From positions 52,765 to 116,764 of the forward strand of contig JAPDPQ010000015.1 of NCBI GenBank assembly GCA_034506395.1: a DNA stretch of 64,000 nucleotides, written 5' to 3'. Position 1 is the first letter of the stretch; every line of letters starts with the position of its first letter. Made by a program: the position numbers and the translations under genes. Source of the DNA: a candidate division KSB1 bacterium (GTDB lineage Bacteria > Zhuqueibacterota > Zhuqueibacteria > Thermofontimicrobiales > Thermofontimicrobiaceae). Positions 55,870-64,000 of the stretch are shown here, piece by piece. Under the pieces are notes generated by a model. The model did not search any database, was not told the origin of the DNA, and was given only the letters and a program-made list of their open reading frames with translations.

Positions 55870-58800
55870 ATGAAAGCGATCCTTAACTCTTCCCACCAAC
55901 ATTTAATTGGATCAAGTTTTAACGATTTTGAAAATAGTGCAATGACATTATTTCAACACTCGCCGATCCCAGCTTTTATTTTTCGTAAAATCAAAGATGA
56001 GTTTATATTGGTCGATTTCAATACCGAGGCCTGTAAGATCACTGAAGGAAAAATAGAAGCATTGTTGGGTTCAAGTTTTTCAAATTTGACCAAAAATCTT
56101 CCTGAGGCACAGCAAGAGATCGAGCGATGTTTTGTTCACCAATCAACCGTTGAAATATGTCGAAACTATCGTCTCCTTACAACGAATCAAACTCGGGCAT
56201 TAGCTACTAAATACATTTATTTGCCGCCTGATCGGGTGGTGATCTTTAGCCAGGATGTCACGATGATCAGGGAAATGAATAAATATTTAGACGATAGCAG
56301 AAGATGGCATCAGGAGCTATTCGATCTGTTACCACAAACAATATTTGAAACTGATGTTGACTTTAAAATTGTTTATGCTAATAAAGCAGCTTTTAACATT
56401 TTCGGTTTCGATCGTTCTGATTTGAATAGCGAACTAAGTGTTTTTGATTTGGTTATTCCAGAAGAACATGAGAAATTAAAACGGAATGTTTATCAATTAA
56501 CACATGGACTGAAAACAAGCGGCAATGAATACATCGTTGTTCGAAAAGATGGCACTAGATTCCCAGTTTGTGTTTATTCGATTCCGATCATCAGAGATGG
56601 TAAGGTAACTGGTTTAAGAGGTATTCTGATTGATATTTCCCCCTATAAAAAAGTTCAGGATGATCTCCAACAGGCTAATTTATTGTTGGAGCAAGAGGTC
56701 AAGAAGCGCACGGCTGATTTGCTTGAAACGAATCGCAGCTTGATCACAGAAATTGAGCACCATCAATATACCCAACAAATGTTGAGTCAAAGTGAACGGA
56801 AATATCGCGCTATTATGGAGCAAAGCGCTGATTGCATCTTTCTAATCGACATGGAAACCAGAAAACTGATTGAAGCCAATCGGGCATTCCAACAGTTATT
56901 GGGATATTCTGCTGATGAAATAGAGAGGATTCAAATTTACGATATTCTTGCTTCTAATCCAGCAGATTTTGATGATATTCTATATTCGATTCAAGAACAG
57001 AAAACAATTTCCTCAAGACAACAACTATTTCGCCACAAAAATGGCAAGTCGGTAGGGGTCGAAATAAGCGCGAGTTTGATCGATTACGATAGGCAGCGAA
57101 TCATTTGTGTATTTGCAAGGGATATAACAAATCGTATCCGCTACGAAAAGATTCAGCGAGTGATCTATCAGGTGTCAAAATCGATTGCACAAAATAGAAA
57201 TTCCCAGGAGCTATTTCACTCACTTCGACTAAGTATTGGAGAACTTCTCGATACCTCAAATTTGTACATCGCACTTATTAACGCTGATAATATTGTTTAT
57301 TATCCTCAATGCCAAAATGAAAATGGTTCTTCTGCTCAAGCAGCATTCGATAAAATTCTTATTGAACACATTATTCATAGTGGAGAACCGATTCTAATTA
57401 ATTCTGAATCTTCTCTTATAACAGGATTATTTGATAAAATTGAACCCAACTTTTTGATCGCTAAGTCGTGGCTTGGAGTCCCATTAATATCTGATAATCA
57501 AATTATTGGAGCCATCACTGTTCAAAACGAAAACAGCTCAAATGAATATACAAAAGATGATCAAGAACTTTTGGAACTGATCGCTAATCAAATTGCAAGT
57601 GGTGTCGTACATTTAAAAGCTGAAGAGCAGCTGAATCTCACCCATCAAATTTATAAAGAATCAATTGAAACCGCAAAAGGTGTGCCTTATCGGTTGAACT
57701 TTGACACCAATCGCTACGACATAATGAGTCGAAAAGCTGAAGAGCTGCTTGGGATAGATTTTAATCAAATCACTTTGGATCGCCTTAAATCGATGCAGCA
57801 AAAAATTGTCGTTAAAAATCCCAATTACGCTGATAACCCTGCTGAGTACAGTCGTGCATTTCGTAGAGGAGAGCTGAATGAGTATGTTTCAGATTTTCTG
57901 ATTATGACTCCAAAGGGCGAACTCAAATGGATCAGCGATTGTGCCATCCCCATTCGTGATCAGTCAACCGGTAAAGTGATTGGATCATTGGGGATATTGC
58001 AGGACATAACCGAGCGCAAGCAAGCAGAGCAGAATCTAAAAGAACAAGAGTTATTCATCGAAAATATATTGAATTCAATCGGCGCCCATGTTGCAATTTT
58101 AAATGAAGAGGGAGTTATTGTTTATGTTAACAAAGCTTGGACCGATTTTGCAATTGCCAATGGCTTAAAAGCGAATCAAGTTGGTGAAAATTACCTATCA
58201 GTATGTGATCGTGCAATTGGACCAGGCGCTAATGAAGCTGCTCAAGTGGCGACTAACATCCGAAAAGTCATATCGGGTCGATTAACCAGCTTTTCTATGC
58301 AATATGCTTTTCAATCTGGTCAGCAACGTCGCTGGTTTAAAATGGACGTAACGCGCTTTCGCAAGCCAGAGCCAGCGTTTGTTGTCATTACCCATGATGA
58401 TATCACGCATTTAAAGTATGTTGAAGAAGCACTACAAGCCAGTGAAATGCGCTATCGTCATATCGTAGAAGACCAAACTGACATCATTTGTCGCCATCAT
58501 CCTGATGGAACAGTTTCGTTCGTTAATGGCGCTTGTTGTCGTTTCTTAAACAAGACACCAGAACAAATCATTGGCCAAAAAGAATTACCTGTTATCCATG
58601 GGGAAGATCTAGAATTGATAAAGAATTATGCAAAATCGCTTTCCTCCAAAAATCCAACAATCGCTTTTGAACTTCGTCTTATTCGTCATGATGGTTGCAT
58701 ACGTTGGTTTCATTGCAGCTTACGTGCAATCTATGATAAACAAAATAACATTCGTGAATATCAGACGGTAATGAGGGACATTACTGATAAGAAAAAAGCC

Positions 58801-60003
58801 GAACAAGAATTAGAAAAATATCGGGCTTACCTAGAGGACTTGGTGAGGGAACGGACCAAAGCGCTCAATATTTCAAATCAGAAACTAAATAGGGAATTGA
58901 TACATCGTCAAAAGGTTGAATCGGCGCTGCGGATCACTAAACAACGATTTGAGCTGTTATATGATGAGAATCCATCGATGTATTTCACGCTTGATTTCAA
59001 GGGTAAAATTCTTTCAGTCAATAAGTTTGGTGCAAAACAGTTAGGCTATGCCGTCAATGAACTATTAGGCAAATCAGTATTCATTATGATTTATAAAAAA
59101 GATAGGCCTGTGGTTAAACAACAAATTAATGATTTAAAAATTAATCCCAAATCGATCCTTAGTTGGCAACTGCGGAAGGTCCGTAAAGATGGCAGCATCC
59201 TCTGGGTAAAAGAAACCGCCCGTTTGGTTCAAGATGATCAGAATCGACCGATGATTTTAATTGTTTGCGAAGACATTACCGAGAAAATCAATTATCAAAT
59301 CGAACAACAAAAATTGATTAAACAGTTGAATGAGCGAGAAAAATTAGCTGTACTTGGACAGTTTACAGCTGCGATTGCTCATGAAATCAATAACCCGCTC
59401 GATATCATCATGACTCAAATCGATCGATTAAAAGAAAAATATAATTCTATAGATGACTTTTCAATCCAAGCGCAAAAAATCGAATCCCAAGTAATGCGGA
59501 TCAATCGCCTTATTAGAAATATTTTATCTTATGCGACGCCAAAATTAATAACCTTTCTCCCCGTTAACATTAATCAATTGATACTTCGAACCATCGAAAT
59601 GTTGCAGGCTTATTTCAAAGAAGGAATTACTATTGAAACCAAACTATGTTCGGATTTACCGATGGTCTATGCTGATGGTGTGGGATTAGAAATCGTGCTT
59701 AAGAACATAATTATTAACGCAATTGAATCCATTTCACAAGTAGGCAAAGTAAAAATAGCTAGCAGACTCGCTGGAGACCAAGTCATAATATCAGTCAAAG
59801 ATACTGGAATTGGAATCGACAAGGAAAATATGCAAAATTTGTTTAAGCATTTTCACTCGAACAAAAAAGAGCGTGGTGGTACTGGATTGGGCTTGGTGAT
59901 TAGCCAGGAAATTATAAAAAAACACCAGGGACATATCTCTGTTAAAAGCCGAGTTGGCTATGGGACCACCTTCTCAATTACATTACCTCTAAGCAACAAA
60001 TGA
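55870..60003 (+). CDS. Cytoplasmic multi-PAS/GAF sensor histidine kinase
   Basis: This is a very long (about 1377-residue) kinase without TM helices or a signal peptide. In order it has a PAS-like domain, a second PAS (WHQELFDLLPQTIFETDVDFK), a coiled coil and a third PAS (YRAIMEQSADCIFLIDMETR). A GAF domain follows (LFHSLRLSIGELLDTSNLYIA ... ELIANQIASGVVH) and then four more PAS domains. Next is a HisKA with phospho-His near residue 1171 (AIAHEINNPLDII), then an HATPase (NIIINAIESI, DTGIGID, GGTGLGLVISQEI). Seven PAS domains plus GAF suggest it integrates cytoplasmic cues. The first frame start is TTG; of the ATGs at 55855 and 55870 I prefer the latter (GGAAG upstream). The partner regulator follows 24 bp downstream. 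Confidence 0.93.
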   Translation: MKAILNSSHQHLIGSSFNDFENSAMTLFQHSPIPAFIFRKIKDEFILVDFNTEACKITEGKIEALLGSSFSNLTKNLPEAQQEIERCFVHQSTVEICRNYRLLTTNQTRALATKYIYLPPDRVVIFSQDVTMIREMNKYLDDSRRWHQELFDLLPQTIFETDVDFKIVYANKAAFNIFGFDRSDLNSELSVFDLVIPEEHEKLKRNVYQLTHGLKTSGNEYIVVRKDGTRFPVCVYSIPIIRDGKVTGLRGILIDISPYKKVQDDLQQANLLLEQEVKKRTADLLETNRSLITEIEHHQYTQQMLSQSERKYRAIMEQSADCIFLIDMETRKLIEANRAFQQLLGYSADEIERIQIYDILASNPADFDDILYSIQEQKTISSRQQLFRHKNGKSVGVEISASLIDYDRQRIICVFARDITNRIRYEKIQRVIYQVSKSIAQNRNSQELFHSLRLSIGELLDTSNLYIALINADNIVYYPQCQNENGSSAQAAFDKILIEHIIHSGEPILINSESSLITGLFDKIEPNFLIAKSWLGVPLISDNQIIGAITVQNENSSNEYTKDDQELLELIANQIASGVVHLKAEEQLNLTHQIYKESIETAKGVPYRLNFDTNRYDIMSRKAEELLGIDFNQITLDRLKSMQQKIVVKNPNYADNPAEYSRAFRRGELNEYVSDFLIMTPKGELKWISDCAIPIRDQSTGKVIGSLGILQDITERKQAEQNLKEQELFIENILNSIGAHVAILNEEGVIVYVNKAWTDFAIANGLKANQVGENYLSVCDRAIGPGANEAAQVATNIRKVISGRLTSFSMQYAFQSGQQRRWFKMDVTRFRKPEPAFVVITHDDITHLKYVEEALQASEMRYRHIVEDQTDIICRHHPDGTVSFVNGACCRFLNKTPEQIIGQKELPVIHGEDLELIKNYAKSLSSKNPTIAFELRLIRHDGCIRWFHCSLRAIYDKQNNIREYQTVMRDITDKKKAEQELEKYRAYLEDLVRERTKALNISNQKLNRELIHRQKVESALRITKQRFELLYDENPSMYFTLDFKGKILSVNKFGAKQLGYAVNELLGKSVFIMIYKKDRPVVKQQINDLKINPKSILSWQLRKVRKDGSILWVKETARLVQDDQNRPMILIVCEDITEKINYQIEQQKLIKQLNEREKLAVLGQFTAAIAHEINNPLDIIMTQIDRLKEKYNSIDDFSIQAQKIESQVMRINRLIRNILSYATPKLITFLPVNINQLILRTIEMLQAYFKEGITIETKLCSDLPMVYADGVGLEIVLKNIIINAIESISQVGKVKIASRLAGDQVIISVKDTGIGIDKENMQNLFKHFHSNKKERGGTGLGLVISQEIIKKHQGHISVKSRVGYGTTFSITLPLSNK

Positions 60004-60027
60004 TCATAGCTCCTGGAGGATCGGACA

Positions 60028-61392
60028 ATGAGCTTGATATTATTGGTAGATGATGAGCTTGAGATTCTTACTACTCGCTCAGAAATAATACAAAATTTAG
60101 GATATGATTGTATAACAGCTAAAAGTGGTAACGAAGCAATCACACAAATCCGAGAGAATCACATTGATGTAATATTAACCGACCTTATCATGGAACAAGG
60201 GGATGGTTTTGCACTTCTAAATGCTGCCAAAGAAATTGACCCCGATATACCAGTTATTTTGTTTACCGCATATGGAACCATCGAATCAGCGGTTGAAGCC
60301 ATGAAATTAGGGGCATTTGACTATATTCAAAAGCCCATAAATAAGGACATGTTAGCATTAGTATTAAAAAAAGCCATTGAATTTCGTCAGCTCAAGCAAG
60401 AAAACCTTGTTCTAAAACACCAAGTTAATAAACAATTTCAGCTAGATGGAATGATTTATAAAAGCCAATGTATGCTGGAAATATCCCGAAAGGTAATGAA
60501 AGCTGCAGCTTGTGATGCAAGTGTATTGATTTGGGGCGAATCTGGGACGGGAAAAGAAATGATTGCTCGAAATATCCATGCAAAAAGCAATCGAAAAGAC
60601 AATCCTTTTGTTCCGATCGATTGCGTTGCTTTACCACCCACATTGATGGAGAGCGAACTTTTTGGTTTTGAAAAAGGATCCTTTACAGACGCCTCGCGAA
60701 CCAAAAGAGGATTGTTTGAGATTGCCAATGGCGGCACCGTATTCTTTGATGAAATTACCGAACTAGATTATGGACTGCAAGCAAAATTGTTGCGTGTACT
60801 TCAGGAGCAAGAATTCCGTCATGTTGGCGGGACTGAATTGATAAAAACTAATATCCGCATCATATCTGCGACCAATCAAAATCCCGATAAAGCAGTAAAA
60901 GAAAAAAAATTAAGACATGATCTATATTATCGTCTAAATGTGATTCAAATTCCTGTACCACCGCTTAGAGATCGAAAAGAAGATATCCCACTGTTGGTCC
61001 ATCATTTTATAGATGAATTTAACCCCAGACTTCTTAACGAAATTAAAGGGATTACTAACGATGCAATTCGACAGCTTACAAATTATCATTGGCCTGGAAA
61101 CGTCAGAGAATTGAGGAATGTGATCGAACAAGTAATGTCGATGGCGGAACATGAGACTATCGGAGTAAATGACTTGCCCGATTATATCAAATTATCAGAT
61201 TCGTCTCAAATCGATGATCAGATATTAAGCATGAGCTTTCAAGAAGCTAAGGAAAGATGTCTCAGTAATTTTTATAAAAAGTATCTTGGATACCTTCTCA
61301 AAAAATACAATGGAAACATTAGCAAGGTCGCAAAAGAATGCGGATTAAGCCGCTGGACGATATATCGAATGATTCAAGATGCACAGTTATAA
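60028..61392 (+). CDS. NtrC-family sigma-54-dependent response regulator
   Basis: The receiver domain (residues 1-120) has phospho-acceptor D52 in ILTDLIMEQ and K102. The AAA+ domain has Walker A GESGTGKE (170-177), the sigma-54 contact loop GSFTDA (217-222, versus canonical GAFTGA), and GGTVFFDEITELDYGLQAKLLRVLQ. The Fis-type helix-turn-helix at the end is NISKVAKECGLSRWTIYRMI. 454 residues. GGAGG 8 bases before the ATG. Partner of the preceding kinase. It would activate sigma-54 promoters; a candidate lies at 61601. Confidence 0.95.
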   Translation: MSLILLVDDELEILTTRSEIIQNLGYDCITAKSGNEAITQIRENHIDVILTDLIMEQGDGFALLNAAKEIDPDIPVILFTAYGTIESAVEAMKLGAFDYIQKPINKDMLALVLKKAIEFRQLKQENLVLKHQVNKQFQLDGMIYKSQCMLEISRKVMKAAACDASVLIWGESGTGKEMIARNIHAKSNRKDNPFVPIDCVALPPTLMESELFGFEKGSFTDASRTKRGLFEIANGGTVFFDEITELDYGLQAKLLRVLQEQEFRHVGGTELIKTNIRIISATNQNPDKAVKEKKLRHDLYYRLNVIQIPVPPLRDRKEDIPLLVHHFIDEFNPRLLNEIKGITNDAIRQLTNYHWPGNVRELRNVIEQVMSMAEHETIGVNDLPDYIKLSDSSQIDDQILSMSFQEAKERCLSNFYKKYLGYLLKKYNGNISKVAKECGLSRWTIYRMIQDAQL

Positions 61393-62072
61393 TAAAATCT
61401 GAAAGCTAGCGAAAAGCATTGTTATTTTTTTACTACATAATATATACTTATTTTTTTTCGCAACTTGCCTAATTTTATTTTTATTGTAGCAAATAATTAA
61501 CAAAAATTTTGATTGTAATATTTATTTGCCTCTTTTCATCAACTCCTTTATTCTATTAATTATCAAATATATGACTCCCTGCCATTTTTGTTCCACTCTT
61601 TGGCACAGGAATTGTTATTAATAATAATTGAGATTTATTAAAAAATATAAAATCAATTTAATATTTTGCTTGAATATTTGTTAGAATCAATTCAATAACC
61701 AAAATGGAAGCAAGGCATATCTTATTTTGGTTAATAAAAATAATTGGAGATAATATTCAAGTAATTAACACAAAGCGCTAATACTAAAAAGACAATAGCT
61801 GACTTTCTTAAAAATAACTTTGTTCTGATCTAAATTTGATGGTAAATCTCTTTGTTTTGTTTTTAATTTAAAATTACCTTTTTGAAAATTGTCTTTGGTG
61901 CGCACAAATAAAAAAGTTACTCTCTGAGTTCCCCAAGTCTTAAAACGAGTAGCTCCGATAGCCACAATTAAGGACTTTCTAATCGTGAAAATGCTTTTTT
62001 GAAAAAAAATAGGTGCTATTTTTTATGTAAAAATTGCCAATTCTTCAAAATCAGAATTCATGGATGATTTAA
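61393..62072 (+). other. Long AT-rich leader before the polysaccharide operon
   Basis: 680 bp with no convincing gene. It includes the sigma-54-like site (61601-61616) and, 49 bp before the next start, an AAAAAATAG-gtg-CTATTTTTT hairpin (62004-62024). A 66-codon minus frame (61965-61765) lacks a ribosome site. If transcription starts after the sigma-54 site, the leader would be about 450 nt. Confidence 0.5.
61601..61616 (+). promoter_or_regulatory. Candidate sigma-54 promoter
   Basis: TGGCACAGGAATTGTT matches the -24/-12 consensus TGGCACGnnnnTTGCW at all but two bases and has the correct spacing. The weaker -12 (TTGTT instead of TTGCW) lowers confidence. It lies just downstream of the NtrC-type regulator gene and points at the export operon. 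Confidence 0.5.
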
Positions 62073-62489
62073 ATGATGAAAACTATCAAATCTTCGGTCA
62101 TCGTTTCCGAGGATTCCAAAGTCGCTACTCAACTGACGGATATTCTTTTGAAGCATGATTATACCGTTACAATTGAGAAGTCGATCCTAAAATTTATCTG
62201 CAATATTTTGGATAAAGAAATAAATCTCCTGATCCTAGATATGGATGTACCAAAAACCTTTAATTTAGATTCGATCGAGATCATCAGGAAAATACGTCCC
62301 AGACTTCCAATTATTGTGGTTATGGCAGATACCTCCCTCGATGCATTGAAAACTATGGTACAAAAAGGAGTCTTTTATACCGCCATTAAGCCAGTGCAGT
62401 CAGAGGACCTAAATGAGGTGATCAAAGCACTTGATCTATCAGAAACCAGAAAGAATCGAAATAGCAGCTATAATTGCATGATTAATTGA
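62073..62489 (+). CDS. Stand-alone receiver-domain protein
   Basis: This 138-residue single-domain protein is a CheY-like fold. Acidic E13-D14 (IVSEDSK) replace the usual Asp pair, D56 in LILDMDVP is the likely phospho-acceptor (Pro at +4), and the conserved Lys is in TAIKPVQSEDL. There is no output domain. It opens the polysaccharide-export group, with no clear ribosome site. A regulatory role in the operon is inferred. Confidence 0.85.
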   Translation: MMKTIKSSVIVSEDSKVATQLTDILLKHDYTVTIEKSILKFICNILDKEINLLILDMDVPKTFNLDSIEIIRKIRPRLPIIVVMADTSLDALKTMVQKGVFYTAIKPVQSEDLNEVIKALDLSETRKNRNSSYNCMIN

Positions 62490-62512
62490 ACCAATATATT
62501 TTATTAGATGCC

Positions 62513-63046
62513 ATGAACTCGCAACCGTTATTCATTGATTCTAACAACGTACCGCACTGGTATGCGATATACACTCAGAGTCGTCATGAAAAAAAAATTG
62601 CCCGATTGTTAAGCGAGAAGGGACTCACAAATTATTTGCCATTAATTGAAGTCTACCATCGCTGGAGCGATCGATATCAAAAGGTGCTCACTCCGTTGTT
62701 TAGTTGTTATGTTTTTGTTTTTATGGCGCTGCGGGATCGATTCAAAGTGCTCCAAACCGATGGGGTGATCAAACTCGTCTCCTTTAATGGACAACCTGCA
62801 ACCATTCCCGATCATCAAATCGATGCCATTAAACGGATCATGACAGAAAAGATGCGAATCGATCCCATCAATTGTTTCGTTACTGGCAAGAAGGTTAGAG
62901 TCCGACAAGGGCCATTAAAAGGAATAGAAGGCACGCTCGTGCATAAGAACAACAAAAATAGATTTGTTATTGCCATCGATGGAATACGGCAGGCACTTTC
63001 GATAGAAATAGATTATCGTGATTTAGAAATCTTGAGAGAGGGGTAA
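62513..63046 (+). CDS. NusG/RfaH-like (UpxY-type) transcription antiterminator
   Basis: This 177-residue protein has an NGN domain (HWYAIYTQSRHEKKIARLLSEKGLTNYLP) and a KOW domain (VTGKKVRVRQGPLKGIEGTLV). Specialised NusG paralogues of the RfaH/UpxY type travel with exopolysaccharide operons and help RNA polymerase read through the long operon. The ATG at 62513 is chosen over a TTG at 62486 that would overlap the upstream gene. No clear ribosome site. It lies between the receiver protein and the export gene. Confidence 0.9.
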   Translation: MNSQPLFIDSNNVPHWYAIYTQSRHEKKIARLLSEKGLTNYLPLIEVYHRWSDRYQKVLTPLFSCYVFVFMALRDRFKVLQTDGVIKLVSFNGQPATIPDHQIDAIKRIMTEKMRIDPINCFVTGKKVRVRQGPLKGIEGTLVHKNNKNRFVIAIDGIRQALSIEIDYRDLEILREG

Positions 63047-63049
63047 ATC

Positions 63050-63955
63050 GTGGTTCAGATTAAAAAAATAAGTTTTTTACTTTTCATGTTGCTTCCATTC
63101 TGGATATTCGGGCAGGAGAGATTGATCAAACCTGGTGATGCCATCGAAATTATTGCCCCACAAAGTGCGGAGCTGAGCCGCACCGTAGTAGTAGCGGCTG
63201 ATGGCACGGTTGATTTTCCCGCCTTACAAGGATTGCCAGTGGACGGTATTACGCTGCAACGTTTCAAAGAAATTTTGATTGCGCAACTTTCCCGTTATCT
63301 GGAAAGCACCCCATTAGTGATGGTTCGCTTTAGTGAAAGCTATCCCATCAAAGTGACAGTGCTCGGGCAAGTGGCAATGCCAGGGCTATATCCCATCGCC
63401 AATACCGCCACATTGCAGGGTGCCATTGGCGCTGCTGGCGGGTTTATTCCTGGAGCGCAGCTATCGAAAATCAAGCTCATTCGGACCGTCAATGGCGAGA
63501 GGAGCGAGCAGGTAGTCAACATGGAACAGTTTTATCTCAATGGCGATCCCTCTGCCCTGCCGTTGCTAAAAGACGAGGATACCATTGTCGTCCCAGGCAA
63601 TCCCTTGGCAACGAATGTGAAAGTGCTGGGAGCAGTAAAGAATCCTGGCAGTTATGAAGTGTTTTTTCAAACCACGCTGCTGGATGTCATTTTTCTCGCT
63701 GGTGGCGCTACTGCGGATGCAAATTTAAAGAAAATCAAAATCGTCTCATTGACTGGGCAAAGCGCCCGTGAGGTGCCCATTAATATCAAAAATTTATTGA
63801 AAGCCAAAAATTTTAGTTCCATTCCCATCGTGGTTCCAGGCGATGTGGTTTATGTACCCGAAAGGAAGGTAAGCTGGGGGAAATTTCTGAATTTGCTTCG
63901 TGATCTGACGACCTTAGCAACCCTCTATTATTTAATCTATCTCACTAACCATTGA
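63050..63955 (+). CDS. Polysaccharide export protein with SLBB domains (Wza-like)
   Basis: This 301-residue protein has a signal peptide (residues 6-21, ISFLLFMLLPFWIFGQ). A Poly_export domain follows (RLIKPGDAIEIIAPQSAELSRTVVVAADGTVDFPAL), then two SLBB repeats (VTVLGQVAMPGLYPIANTATLQGAIGAAGGF, VKVLGAVKNPGSYEVFFQTTLLDVIFLAGGA). A C-terminal hydrophobic segment (LTTLATLYYLIYLTN) is likely the membrane anchor. Wza-like channels move polysaccharide across the outer membrane. The GTG start at 63050 has GAGGGG upstream and follows the NusG-like gene by 3 bp, so they are coupled. Confidence 0.93.
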   Translation: MVQIKKISFLLFMLLPFWIFGQERLIKPGDAIEIIAPQSAELSRTVVVAADGTVDFPALQGLPVDGITLQRFKEILIAQLSRYLESTPLVMVRFSESYPIKVTVLGQVAMPGLYPIANTATLQGAIGAAGGFIPGAQLSKIKLIRTVNGERSEQVVNMEQFYLNGDPSALPLLKDEDTIVVPGNPLATNVKVLGAVKNPGSYEVFFQTTLLDVIFLAGGATADANLKKIKIVSLTGQSAREVPINIKNLLKAKNFSSIPIVVPGDVVYVPERKVSWGKFLNLLRDLTTLATLYYLIYLTNH

Positions 63956-63961
63956 TTTGCA

Positions 63962-64000
63962 ATGGCCAAAACCGATGATCGTAACCTCATAAAAGCGAGT
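63962..64000 (+). CDS. Start of the next operon gene (cut by right edge)
   Basis: ATG at 63962 opens a frame (MAKTDDRNLIKAS) to the window end, 6 bp after the export gene. Chain-length regulators or polysaccharide synthesis genes usually follow such export genes, but too little is present to call it. Confidence 0.5.
   Translation, partial: MAKTDDRNLIKAS

Noticed and set aside
1..64000. tRNA or rRNA genes
   Set aside because: I looked through the longer gaps by eye and saw no cloverleaf, acceptor/CCA end or rRNA sequence; a covariance scan could still find one I missed.

Overview
This is a window from the chromosome of a Gram-negative bacterium. It encodes TolC, RND and TonB-dependent envelope systems, LapA/LapB-like proteins and a polysaccharide-export protein. 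Two secreted proteins (37.9-36.4 kb and 46.2-43.8 kb) end in a C-terminal 'PNPFN ... V.V.D..GR.V..L ... G.Y.Y' module of the type IX secretion / FlgD-like sorting kind. That points to the FCB superphylum, perhaps a KSB1/Calditrichota-like lineage; the lineage is inferred, not proven. No rRNA, tRNA, CRISPR array or intact transposase was found. The intergenic DNA is unusually rich in small repeats.

Layout. 0-6 kb: LapB/LapA-like membrane proteins, two radical-SAM tRNA methylthiotransferases (MiaB, MtaB), a Nudix hydrolase and an RlmI-type rRNA methyltransferase. 6.3-13.5 kb: one minus-strand efflux operon, marR-tolC-MFP-RND. It starts at a near-consensus promoter abutting a perfect 28-bp palindrome, and six copies of an 86-bp hairpin repeat lie between tolC and the MFP gene. 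13.8-16.1 kb: a Zn/Cd-type P1B ATPase. 16.6-19 kb: a translationally coupled DapA-like/Gfo-Idh-MocA pair. 19.4-20.1 kb: a very acidic protein of unknown function. 20.2-26.9 kb: a vitamin B12 uptake operon with promoter, cobalamin riboswitch, terminator, TonB receptor, binding protein, ATPase and permease, plus a DUF1638 gene at its end.

27.5-48 kb is an accessory stretch. It holds a DUF4252 gene whose signal peptide is broken by a TGA codon, L-fucose isomerase, an anaerobic sulfatase-maturase-like radical SAM protein, a GH38 mannosidase, a secreted beta-lactamase-fold hydrolase, an orphan HAMP membrane protein, a pilin-like protein, an SH3-parvulin protein, a PfkB kinase, an M14 carboxypeptidase, a secreted phosphodiester glycosidase and RadC. 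48-55 kb: a minus-strand group with a three-subunit xanthine-dehydrogenase-type molybdoenzyme, a threonine-synthase-like PLP enzyme and a knotted (YgeW/AOTC-like) carbamoyltransferase. Together these suggest purine or ureido-compound catabolism.

55-64 kb is visibly more AT-rich. It carries a giant cytoplasmic multi-PAS histidine kinase, an NtrC-type sigma-54 activator and a 680-bp leader with a sigma-54-like element. After that come a receiver-domain protein, a NusG/UpxY-like antiterminator and an SLBB polysaccharide-export protein, which look like the head of an exopolysaccharide operon running off the right edge.
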